Positions 1 through 5,683 are shown, numbered from the stretch's first letter. The stretch: 6,744 nucleotides of DNA from Spirochaetaceae bacterium (GCA_031265535.1 JAISCO010000038.1:1-6744); one strand, 5' to 3'. The notes: generated by a model not told the origin, from the letters alone. Program-made: numbers and translations.

Positions 1-213
1 GCTGAGGAATGCTGTCTTTTCGTCAGGTTCCGTTGTAAATTCAACGGTTATCACGAGGTCTCCGGGCGTCATCTTAAACGTCCATTCGTTGTTTGTGCTT
101 GAAGACGGGCGGAAGCTTACATTGGTTCTTTCAGGTCCGCCCTCCAGACTGTAAGAGCCGCTTATAGACTTGACAAACCAGTAGACTGGTTCATCGCTAC
201 CCCCCACCCCCCC
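1..213 (-). pseudogene. Out-of-frame continuation of the lipoprotein repeat domain, runs off the left edge
   Basis: Reading the minus strand one frame away from the upstream part gives an open, sensible continuation from the G-tract to the window edge: GGVGGSDEPVYWFV, then KSISGSYSLEGGPERTN, then NNEWTFKMTPGDLVITVEF. The W-F-V strand, the T-F-K-M-T-P-G turn and the V-I-T-V-E-F strand are what follows AGTTVTLLAHP in bacterial-repeat (InlB-like) domains. The two frames therefore belong to one ancestral domain. One extra G in the tract, or a -1 shift by the ribosome, would join them. There is no start codon or ribosome binding site of its own here, so this part is only made if the frame is corrected. 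The C-terminal end of the protein is not visible. Confidence 0.72.
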
Positions 214-500
214 GAAGTACCGCTGTTGTCCGCGGCGGCTATAAGCTGGGGGTGTGCCAAGAGCGTAACGGTCGTTCCAGCCTTTATCCTCCCCGACGGA
301 GAAGTTGTAACGATACCGCCCGCATTGTTCACGACAATCAAATTGCCTGCTTCATCCTTCTCCGGTACGACGCTGATGCTGTATCTGGGACTAGAGTCGA
401 GAATCTCCGCTTCCTCGCCGGCAACATCACCACCGGCAGAGCAGGCCGCGAATAAAACCGCAGCGGCTGTTACCAAACCGCAAAAAAGATGCTTTTTCAT
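162..500 (-). CDS. Lipoprotein with InlB-like bacterial repeat, N-terminal open part (frame breaks at poly-G tract)
   Basis: This 112-codon frame begins with a lipoprotein signal peptide: basic MKKH, a hydrophobic stretch at residues 5-19, then a lipobox ending LFAAC with the lipidated Cys at residue 20. Spirochaetes tolerate such relaxed lipoboxes. After an acidic linker, residues from about 40 (YSISVVPEKD, then GGIVTTSPSG, then AGTTVTLLAHP) fit the divergent InlB B-repeat pattern of a beta-rich surface domain. The start is supported by AGGAGG at 506-511, five bases before the ATG. After a Gly/Ser-rich stretch the frame crosses a G7-T-G6 tract and reaches a stop at 162, yet the rest of the repeat domain is present in another frame (see 1-213). 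The gene is therefore a phase-variable or slippage-decoded lipoprotein, a fresh pseudogene, or a sequencing error. Its natural C-terminus lies outside the window. The role is probably an outer-membrane or periplasmic surface lipoprotein; ligand unknown. Confidence 0.75.
   Translation of the reverse strand: MKKHLFCGLVTAAAVLFAACSAGGDVAGEEAEILDSSPRYSISVVPEKDEAGNLIVVNNAGGIVTTSPSGRIKAGTTVTLLAHPQLIAAADNSGTSGGWGVAMNQSTGLSSL
200..213. repeat. Homopolymer tract (minus strand G7-T-G6) at the frameshift point
   Basis: The plus strand has six C, one A and seven C in a row. On the coding minus strand the zero-frame codons are TCG GGG GGG TGG, so G-GGG-GGG sits exactly in the phase of a canonical -1 slippery heptamer, and the -1 frame is the one that continues the domain. 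Long G runs are also typical slipped-strand contingency loci and typical sequencing-error sites; sequence alone does not separate these. Confidence 0.8.
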
Positions 501-537
501 CTTTGCCTCCTAACTATCAATTTTACCGTCCAATAGC

Positions 538-566
538 AGTGTATGTAAAATATGTCTTTTTTTCAA
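538..566 (-). promoter_or_regulatory. Candidate sigma70-type promoter for the lipoprotein gene
   Basis: On the minus strand TTGAAA (561-566, five of six consensus bases) is followed by 17 bases and TACACT (538-543, four of six). Transcription would start near 531 and give a leader of about 30 bases carrying the AGGAGG ribosome site. A second overlapping pair, TTGATT then 17 bases then TATTTT, lies a few bases upstream, so the exact hexamers are uncertain. Confidence 0.45.
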
Positions 567-863
567 AAAAATCAACCATTTGCCATGGAGGCACATGCGC
601 TCCGCGCCGGCATACCCAAAGCGGGCTTTGCTCCGTGCCGTCGGGTCCGAAAAAAGCGATTGGCATACGCGGCTGAGGGCAGGTTTGTTTGTGAGGGGCT
701 GGGCGGAATGAGGAGTGAGGACATTAACAGTGAGCAGTGAGGAATTAGCAATTAACAGTTGAGTCGGTTTTAAATAGAAAGGGGAAGCGCATCAATTCTA
801 AACCGTTAAAATTTTGAAGTTTATGATGAACCTTTTCGACGCTGCTCCCCCCTCACTACAAAG

Positions 864-883
864 GTTTTTGCTTTTGCAAAAAC
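864..883. repeat. 8-bp hairpin with TTTT loop
   Basis: GTTTTTGC (864-871) and GCAAAAAC (876-883) are perfect inverted arms around TTTT. No clear T-run follows on either strand, so it is a weak terminator candidate at best and may be part of an intergenic repeat family. Confidence 0.5.
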
Positions 884-932
884 GCTTTTCCGCTACCCCC
901 ACCCATTAACAATTAAAAATGGTCGGTGGATA

Positions 933-952
933 GTGCAACGCGGTGCAACGCG
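933..952. repeat. Tandem duplication of a 10-bp unit
   Basis: GTGCAACGCG occurs twice head to tail. It lies in non-coding sequence between two genes and has no evident regulatory role. Confidence 0.8.
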
Positions 953-1022
953 GCTGCTAGCAATATCATGTTAATTTTTTTATAATTCCTTGGCTGGAAT
1001 GAGTATCCTTGCCGCAAGTGGC

Positions 1023-1064
1023 GCAAACAAGTTTGCGGCAAATTTTGCGGCAAACAAGTTTGCG
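1023..1064. repeat. Two copies of a 15-bp palindromic element upstream of rlmE
   Basis: GCAAACAAGTTTGCG occurs at 1023-1037 and 1050-1064. Each copy is itself an inverted repeat (GCAAAC, AA, GTTTGC), and the connecting sequence contains a second direct repeat, TTGCGGCAAA (1033-1042 and 1045-1054). The arrangement of two dyads 27 bp apart and 50-90 bp before rlmE could be an operator, but equally an intergenic repeat. Confidence 0.6.
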
Positions 1065-1112
1065 ATGGGTATTAAACCAGACTTTGCGAATTAAAATCTG
1101 CCGGAAACAGAT

Positions 1113-1748
1113 ATGGCAAACTATGAAAAATTAGATTTTTGGTCGCTTAAAGCCCAAAAAGAAGGGTATCCTGCCCGTTCAGTCTATAAATTACAGGAAA
1201 TCGATAAAAAATTCGGACTTTTACCCAAAAATCAAGGACAGATCAACGCGGATTTTAAGGTATTGGAACTTGGGGCGGCGCCGGGGAGTTGGAGTCTGTA
1301 TATACTTCGCAAATTGGCAGGGCGCGGCTTTCTTGCGGCCTGTGATATTTCACCGCTGTCCCACCGCGTGGACGCGGGGCTTTTCGACGGGCAAAACTTT
1401 TTCTTTAAGCAGGCGGACATATTTGCGCCGGACACGCAAACGGAACTTACGGCGCAAGGCCCTTTCAACCTGATACTGAGCGATGCCGCCCCCTCAACAA
1501 GCGGTGGACGAAACTTAGACACGGCGCGTTCAATGGAAATAGCGCGGGCAGCTCTCGCTTACTCCGATGCCGCGCTTCGCAGCGGCGGCAGTCTTTGTGT
1601 CAAAATATTTCAAGGAGCGGGCGCCGCCGCCCTTATCAAAGAAACACGCCCAAAATTCAATATGTTTAAAACATTCAAACCGGAAGCCTGCCGTTCATCC
1701 TCATTTGAAACCTACATGGTAGGCTTGGGCTTCAAAAAAAGATTCTGA
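1113..1748 (+). CDS. rlmE: 23S rRNA (uridine-2552-2'-O)-methyltransferase RlmE (FtsJ/RrmJ)
   Basis: This enzyme transfers a methyl group from S-adenosylmethionine to the ribose 2'-OH of U2552 in the 23S A-loop, a late step in 50S maturation in the cytoplasm. The 211 residues match the family's usual size (about 209 in E. coli). Visible motifs are the N-terminal RNA-binding stretch with ARSVYKLQEID, the SAM-binding loop LELGAAPGSWSLY (51-63), the acidic CDIS (77-80), and LSDAAPSTSGG (122-132). The K-D-K-E catalytic tetrad can be read as K26, D124, K164 (LCVKIFQG) and E199 (SSFETYMVG). The N-terminus is shorter than in E. coli before the first Lys. The ribosome site is weak (GGAAA at 1103-1107). 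It is the only plus-strand gene, has no partner gene, and its last 17 bases overlap the end of the convergent gene at 1732. Identification is firm; the exact start is slightly less so. Confidence 0.95.
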   Translation: MANYEKLDFWSLKAQKEGYPARSVYKLQEIDKKFGLLPKNQGQINADFKVLELGAAPGSWSLYILRKLAGRGFLAACDISPLSHRVDAGLFDGQNFFFKQADIFAPDTQTELTAQGPFNLILSDAAPSTSGGRNLDTARSMEIARAALAYSDAALRSGGSLCVKIFQGAGAAALIKETRPKFNMFKTFKPEACRSSSFETYMVGLGFKKRF

Positions 1749-3588
1749 CGTGATCAACCTCATCCTGTTGAACTATTTTTAACATTAAAACATTTGTGGC
1801 GGCCGAGTATAGCCAACCCGGCGCGTTATACTGCTCAAACTGGCTGTCGGAACGCCAATCTACATAGCTGCCATCTGTTATATTACGCATTTGAATTCTA
1901 CTGAACGGAGGTACATTAACCATATAAATATAGTGAGGCTCACCGGTCTGAAACGTTATAGCCAAATCCAGCACATTGTTTGTAAAAGAAGAGTTGACGT
2001 TAGGCGCGGCTGTCCAAATAAAAACGCTGCCGCTTACCGTGTCTATCCCGGCAGAATGAGGATAGAAGTTAGAAAGTCTTAGCTCAGTATATATCTCTGC
2101 TGAAGTCAAAACCCCCGCGGAAGCGGAAGCCGTAAACTCACCTCCTGCCGATAGAGCAAAGCTGCCGCTTATTGACGAATCTTCGGCGGAAAACGACAGC
2201 GCCGACAGTATCAGCGAGCGGCCCATCGCAGCCCATTCGTTGTTATCCGCCGCCTCGCCGTAAGCGGAAAGAGCGGACCCGGCGCGCAAATTATACCGCG
2301 CGTCAACATATCCGTCCGATTCGTTCATAACAAAAACATGAGCCTTCTGATTATCTTTTTTAATTGAAGCCAATATAACCGAGTGCGCGCGGGCAATCAA
2401 TGTCTCGAATGGATTTTCTGAGCCTTCTTTCAATTTTCCCCATTTTTCCCATTTTTCCCAAGTAATCCAGCCTTCAAAAATTCCCGCGCACATATCAAGC
2501 GTAATGGCGGCCGGATTCAGCGTATTAACGTAATCAATTCCGCTGTTAAAAAGCTCATAATTGCCGGTGTTGGCTAAGTATTCAAAAACACGCGGTTCTG
2601 TCAAGAAAGCCGAAGTATCCGTTTGAGTATACGAGGTGATGCGATTCATCCGTTCACGCTCGAAAATAATAAAACCGTTCAAAGAGGCGCTCAGACCGCC
2701 CAGAAATGGCACGGAAAGAAATGTATGGGTGTTGCTTCTGCGGAATACGGGAGGAAGCATTGCGGCAGAACGTCTTAAAACACCCCGTTGCGCGGATTCG
2801 GCTAGAAATGCCGCGACAAGGTTTTCGTCAAAATTGCCCGCGTTTATACGGCGTTCCCAATTAACAAACGCCGCGTCCAGCCAGCCGGTCAAATATTTGT
2901 TGTAGTCCTGTGCCTCCATGCCGCCAAAAACAATAAAATTTGCAAGATCAGACGAATCATAAGACGGAATAATGCGGTAAGATGCCGAAGGCTCCTCGCT
3001 GCTTAATGAAATAACGCCGGCTCTTTCATCAATATTTCCCATTTCAAAAGCATATATCGCGTTATTGTAATCTACGCTAAAATCGCCAAAACCGTCATTC
3101 TTTGTTTTAGCCCCGCTAAGCGCCCTAAATGGCAGTAAAATCTCTTTGACATCCCCTGTAATCAGCGCATTTATTATCAGTTCGCTCGCGCCGGCCTCGC
3201 TATTCGCATAAAATAGAAGTTCCTGCCCGCCTGAAAGCTTAAAACGCGCGCGGTCCCTGTAAAGCGTCATACTCTCGGGATACGCCGCGTGTACAACCCC
3301 GTCAGCTTCGGTATACGCCAAACCGCCGGCAGTCTCGCCCAAAAGACGAAATTCCAAGCCCCCAAAAAACACCAGCGTGTCATCTTTAACAAAAAATTCC
3401 TCAACCCCGTTCGGCTGTTCATATTGCGTATCCGCGGTTTTTTTCTCAAAATTGCCGCTGATACGCATATTCCCAATATGCTTGCTAAAACTAGCCGCCG
3501 GAGCAAATTGGATGAGTGAAATCACGATAAAAATGGCAAAATATAGCACCAATAGTCTAAGTATTTTTGGAATGAGACGCTTTTTCAT
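1732..3588 (-). CDS. Exported or membrane-anchored protein of unknown function, 618 aa
   Basis: I do not recognise the family. The N-terminus (MKKRLIPK, then a hydrophobic segment at about 9-28, then FAPAAS) is either a signal peptide with possible cleavage after APA at 29-31 or an uncleaved anchor, so the rest should lie outside the cytoplasm. Residues 60-240 look beta-rich, beginning FFVKDDTLVFFGGLEFRL. About 260-390 is more helical and ends in the repetitive WEKWEKWGK stretch. The C-terminal 150 residues are again beta-rich, with FSRIQMRNI, APGWLYSAATNVLMLKI and a final VDHVRIFF, which loosely resembles the terminal beta-sandwich of some glycosidases; that is only an impression and no catalytic motif is seen. 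The ATG at 3588 is the first after an in-frame stop (3598-3600). It lacks a Shine-Dalgarno but has a -10-like TAGCAT six bases upstream. The gene stands alone and overlaps the end of rlmE by 17 bases. Confidence 0.85.
   Translation of the reverse strand: MKKRLIPKILRLLVLYFAIFIVISLIQFAPAASFSKHIGNMRISGNFEKKTADTQYEQPNGVEEFFVKDDTLVFFGGLEFRLLGETAGGLAYTEADGVVHAAYPESMTLYRDRARFKLSGGQELLFYANSEAGASELIINALITGDVKEILLPFRALSGAKTKNDGFGDFSVDYNNAIYAFEMGNIDERAGVISLSSEEPSASYRIIPSYDSSDLANFIVFGGMEAQDYNKYLTGWLDAAFVNWERRINAGNFDENLVAAFLAESAQRGVLRRSAAMLPPVFRRSNTHTFLSVPFLGGLSASLNGFIIFERERMNRITSYTQTDTSAFLTEPRVFEYLANTGNYELFNSGIDYVNTLNPAAITLDMCAGIFEGWITWEKWEKWGKLKEGSENPFETLIARAHSVILASIKKDNQKAHVFVMNESDGYVDARYNLRAGSALSAYGEAADNNEWAAMGRSLILSALSFSAEDSSISGSFALSAGGEFTASASAGVLTSAEIYTELRLSNFYPHSAGIDTVSGSVFIWTAAPNVNSSFTNNVLDLAITFQTGEPHYIYMVNVPPFSRIQMRNITDGSYVDWRSDSQFEQYNAPGWLYSAATNVLMLKIVQQDEVDHVRIFF
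2431..2460 (-). repeat. 9-bp tandem repeat inside the 618-aa gene
   Basis: On the coding strand TGGGAAAAA is repeated in register, followed by an imperfect TGGGGAAAA, giving the peptide WEKWEKWGK at about residues 377-386. Because the unit is a multiple of three, copy changes would lengthen or shorten the protein without shifting the frame. Confidence 0.75.
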
Positions 3589-3994
3589 TAATTTATGCTA
3601 TCAAATTGCGCTTAAATTGTGTAGCCCGCCAGCCCGCGCAAACGCGGTCTTCTGCCGCCCCCCGGCCCCAGCAAAGAAGTAAAAAGTAAAAAGGAAAAGG
3701 GAAAAGGGAATTAACAATGGAAGAGGCGGCACAAGCGTAATTTGCGAAGCGTAACGAAGCAAATTGGAGCGGAAAGCACTGTTTTTACGAAGCAAAAATG
3801 CGCCCAAAATCAAAAAAGTGCCGTTAAAACTATATCAAATCCAGGATTTTCCCGAAATCGGAATTGCTGCCCGCGCGCTGCATTGTTCAACTGCGCAAGA
3901 AGGATTCCGGCAGTCTGTCGCGCTTGTAGGTTCATGGACTGCTATAAACATGAGGTTCAATAGAGTTTGTATGGGATTCTGGGAAACCGTACAT
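3589..3994. other. Intergenic gap with low-complexity repeats, no credible gene
   Basis: Non-coding stretch upstream of the 618-aa gene. It carries a purine-rich low-complexity run (3675-3711, units like AAAAGG and GAAAAGGG) ending in ATTAACAATGG, then an inverted repeat AATTTGC/GCAAATT (3739-3745 and 3759-3765) in a CGAAGC-rich patch. Short open frames on both strands here (for example 3601-3813 minus and 3764-4036 plus) overlap each other and have no ribosome site or domain, so none is called. Similar words occur in the 501-1112 gap. Confidence 0.5.
3595..3623 (-). promoter_or_regulatory. Candidate promoter giving a leaderless transcript of the 618-aa gene
   Basis: TACACA (3618-3623) and TAGCAT (3595-3600) on the minus strand are 17 bases apart, each four of six against the sigma70 consensus. 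Transcription would start at about 3588, the A of the ATG. The absence of any Shine-Dalgarno fits this. Taken alone the match is weak. Confidence 0.3.
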
Positions 3995-4027
3995 CGTGGC
4001 CTGAGCGTGAAACACGCTCAGGCCACG
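3995..4027. repeat. Perfect 15-bp inverted repeat with a 3-base loop
   Basis: The arm CGTGGCCTGAGCGTG (3995-4009) is perfectly complementary to 4013-4027 around AAA. It lies about 30 bases past the 3' end of the tRNA gene and would fold very stably in RNA from either strand. No T-run follows on the minus strand (TGTACGG follows) and only CTTTC on the plus strand. It could act as a processing or 3'-end-stabilising hairpin of the tRNA transcript, a non-canonical terminator, or a repeat-element stem. A smaller 6-bp hairpin (4038-4052) lies between it and the tRNA. Confidence 0.75.
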
Positions 4028-4055
4028 CTTTCATGACCGCCGCTTTGCGGCGCTT

Positions 4056-4128
4056 TAGCGAGGCCAGGACTCGAACCTGGGACCTCCGGGTTATGAGCCC
4101 GACGAGCTGCCAACTGCTCTACCTCGCG
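4056..4128 (-). tRNA. Initiator tRNA-fMet (anticodon CAU)
   Basis: A complete 73-nt cloverleaf can be folded by hand: acceptor CGCGAGG/CCTCGCT, U8-A9, D stem GAGC/GCTC, anticodon arm TCGGG-CTCATAA-CCCGG with CAU at 34-36, variable AGGTC, T arm CCAGG-TTCGAGT-CCTGG, discriminator A73. Initiator identity is shown by the unpaired 1-72 end (C1 and U72 here, where E. coli has C1 and A72), the three consecutive G:C pairs in the anticodon stem, and the A11:U24 pair of the D stem. No CCA is encoded; AAG follows A73, so the tail must be added enzymatically. It delivers formyl-methionine to the ribosomal P site. It lies 26 bases after the DUF4340 gene on the same strand but has its own promoter. Confidence 0.95.
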
Positions 4129-4139
4129 TTGATATTTAC

Positions 4140-4168
4140 ATAATACAGACTTTTTTATTTTATTGCAA
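4140..4168 (-). promoter_or_regulatory. Promoter of the initiator tRNA gene
   Basis: On the minus strand TTGCAA (4163-4168, four of six) and TATTAT (4140-4145, five of six) are exactly 17 bases apart with an A-rich spacer. The predicted start at about 4133 lies five bases before the mature tRNA. The -35 box and part of the spacer fall inside the last codons of the DUF4340 gene, which ends at 4155. Confidence 0.6.
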
Positions 4169-5156
4169 GTGGTTTTTCAAAAATTTGGTTCAACTGCCAC
4201 TCCATTAATAAATATACATAAGGCGACCCGGAAACCGCGGCGCAGCGTTTGTCCGCAAACGAAGGGCCTATGCTTATGATTCGGCGTAAACCATCGCCTG
4301 TTTCCAAAACAAGTCTTCCGGCGATTTCGGACGAAAGTGTAAAGGCCGGATCGTTTGCTCTTAGGGCGGATGTAAAATCATTGGCTTCGCAGTTTAGTAT
4401 TCCGCGTAAGTATGCCTCCACGGACCGGGGATCTATTATCTCGTCAGAGTTTTCGATTTTCCAGCCGCCGCCGGAGCGAACCAGCGTGAATGCTTCTGTT
4501 GGAAGCGCGTCCGGCACGTCTTCTACGTTGGCGGCGATTGGGGTTTCACGCGGCGGCTGCGCTATTACCCGCTGTATCGAGCTTGCCGTTAAGCCTTCAG
4601 CGTCGTGTTCGGGGAATAGACGTAAATCGTACCAGCTTTGTCTGCTTCCAAAAAGCGGCGAAAAAACATCGGCGCCGGAGCGTATCTCTTTGCTGCCGGA
4701 CAATCTTATGTAAACTTCTTTTAGCGTTGCGTCCGGCGCTCCTACAAGCAGGTCAAGTATAGCGCCGTCTTCGCCGTTTATGCGTATGCGCCTTGCCTCG
4801 CTGCCGGTAAGCAGGAGTTTTTCCTGAGCGGCTTCCGATCTTGAGCGGACGGGATAAGCCGCGCGTTGTGAGAGTGTATTCAGCATATCGCTTATTTTGT
4901 CTTGGCGAGCCGGGTATAAGGCATCCTCAAAATTTACAAACCAGCGCCCTTTATCGCGCCTTAGTTCTACTTTTTCTTCTCCGTCAAGCTCTATTTGCTG
5001 TGCTTCATCTTTGAGTTTTGGGTCCAAGGCTGTCCAAAGTGATTGGCGCGCGGCGGAATTTTCCGGATCAAATACAAAGGTAAGTATATACGCAAGCAGC
5101 AACGCTCCGCAGAGTCCCAAAAGGATAAAGATTTTGTTTCTATATGTAAACGCCAT
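4155..5156 (-). CDS. DUF4340 membrane-anchored protein (GldG-type ABC export accessory family)
   Basis: The 333-residue protein has one N-terminal membrane segment (about 8-29, KIFILLGLCGALLLAYILTF) and a large domain presumably outside the membrane. The pattern is that of DUF4340: IELDGEEKVELRRDKGRWFV followed by YPARQDKISDMLNTLSQ, then EKLLLTGSEARRIRI, LDLLVGAPDATLKEVYIRL, and RQSWYDLRLFP. In many spirochaetes and Bacteroidetes such genes follow ABC-2 transporter and GldG-like (DUF4350/GldG) genes and are thought to be accessory subunits; the biochemical role is not established. Here no ABC gene lies within the 1.5 kb upstream, and the next downstream gene is the tRNA, so it seems separated from its usual partners. 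There is no Shine-Dalgarno. The frame is open 11 codons further upstream, but the promoter at 5165-5193 argues for the ATG at 5156. Confidence 0.85.
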   Translation of the reverse strand: MAFTYRNKIFILLGLCGALLLAYILTFVFDPENSAARQSLWTALDPKLKDEAQQIELDGEEKVELRRDKGRWFVNFEDALYPARQDKISDMLNTLSQRAAYPVRSRSEAAQEKLLLTGSEARRIRINGEDGAILDLLVGAPDATLKEVYIRLSGSKEIRSGADVFSPLFGSRQSWYDLRLFPEHDAEGLTASSIQRVIAQPPRETPIAANVEDVPDALPTEAFTLVRSGGGWKIENSDEIIDPRSVEAYLRGILNCEANDFTSALRANDPAFTLSSEIAGRLVLETGDGLRRIISIGPSFADKRCAAVSGSPYVYLLMEWQLNQIFEKPLAIK

Positions 5157-5164
5157 ACAATAAT

Positions 5165-5193
5165 ATGCTAACGCGGAAAAAGTTTGCGGTCAA
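5165..5193 (-). promoter_or_regulatory. Promoter of the DUF4340 gene, near-leaderless
   Basis: TTGACC (5188-5193, five of six) and TAGCAT (5165-5170, four of six) on the minus strand are exactly 17 bases apart. Transcription would start at about 5158, only two bases before the ATG, which agrees with the lack of a ribosome binding site. An alternative -10, TATTAT at 5160-5165, would start inside the ATG. Confidence 0.5.
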
Positions 5194-5263
5194 CACGCCG
5201 TTCAACAAAGGAGGAAGGGGGCAAGAAGGAAGAGGTATCCCCATTCTTCATCGCCGGCGCTGT

Positions 5264-5677
5264 TCATTTAATCACAATGTGTATAGTATCGCCGTGGGCG
5301 CCGGTAACCTCGTTACGCAGGGGGTTTATCGTCAGATCCATTCCCTCAAGGGGCAGCGCACCCAGAAGAACATCCTTCTCGCTAGGGAGTACCACCGCCT
5401 GGCAGGGGGTTTCCCTGTCTTTCCAGCAGACCATCACCGGTTCCGTTACCTGGCTGGGAACCTTACCCCCGCCGGCGACGGTGGCTTCACCGGTTTTTTT
5501 CACACGCAGCCCCAGCTTTTCGCGGGTTTCTTCGTTGATGACCAGGGTCCATGCGCCGGTGTCTACCATAGCGTTGACCGTGAGCCGCCGGACTTGATCC
5601 TGGGGCATATAACCCCGATCCGCAACTTCTTGATCTCCGATATTGACCAAGGTAATTTCCGTTCGTACTACGCCCAT
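5264..5677 (-). CDS. Retropepsin-like (clan AA) aspartic protease
   Basis: The 137-residue protein carries the retroviral-type aspartic protease signature: LTVNAMVDTGAWTLVI with catalytic D39-T40-G41 (DTGA), followed about 65 residues later by the hydrophobic-hydrophobic-Gly motif LLGALPLEGMDL (104-115). One Asp per chain means the active enzyme must be a homodimer. Small stand-alone proteins of this kind occur widely in bacteria and archaea; substrates are mostly unknown. No signal peptide or membrane segment is seen, so it is probably cytoplasmic. The start at 5677 is chosen over an ATG at 5707 because AAGGAG (5684-5689) lies six bases upstream, and the family begins near GVVRTEITLVN. It appears monocistronic: a terminator pair lies upstream and 107 bases separate it from the DUF4340 gene. 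The antisense frame at 5165-5737 is longer but is a shadow. Confidence 0.82.
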   Translation of the reverse strand: MGVVRTEITLVNIGDQEVADRGYMPQDQVRRLTVNAMVDTGAWTLVINEETREKLGLRVKKTGEATVAGGGKVPSQVTEPVMVCWKDRETPCQAVVLPSEKDVLLGALPLEGMDLTINPLRNEVTGAHGDTIHIVIK

Positions 5678-5683
5678 TTCCTT

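Larger units (their letters stand above)
501..1112. other. Long intergenic gap, repeat- and hairpin-rich, no credible gene
   Basis: This gap separates divergently oriented genes. It holds the lipoprotein promoter at its left end and a possible TATAAT box at 981-986 on the rlmE side without a good -35. Short structures are packed in it: an imperfect inverted region at 590-639 with the small palindrome CAAAGCGGGCTTTG inside, repeated ATTAACAGT words (723-731 and 751-759), an 8-bp hairpin at 864-883, a 10-bp tandem duplication at 933-952 and paired 15-bp repeats at 1023-1064. The only longer open frame (552-740, plus) has low-complexity, Arg-rich content and no ribosome site, so no gene is called. 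It looks like mobile or amplified intergenic repeat debris. Confidence 0.55.

Noticed and set aside
552..740. 62-codon open frame in the left gap
   Set aside because: Overlaps intergenic repeat sequence, no ribosome site and no homology pattern.
933..1064. Possible CRISPR-like array from the repeated words before rlmE
   Set aside because: Only two copies of each word, far shorter than CRISPR repeats, with no regular spacers and no cas genes.
1232..1522. 96-codon minus-strand frame inside rlmE
   Set aside because: Antisense shadow of a firmly identified gene, no ribosome site.
3601..4036. Several 70-90 codon frames on both strands
   Set aside because: They overlap one another, read through low-complexity purine runs and hairpins, and lack ribosome sites or motifs.
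4249..4713. 154-codon open frame on the plus strand
   Set aside because: Shadow of the DUF4340 gene; Ser-rich composition, no ribosome site and no recognised motif.
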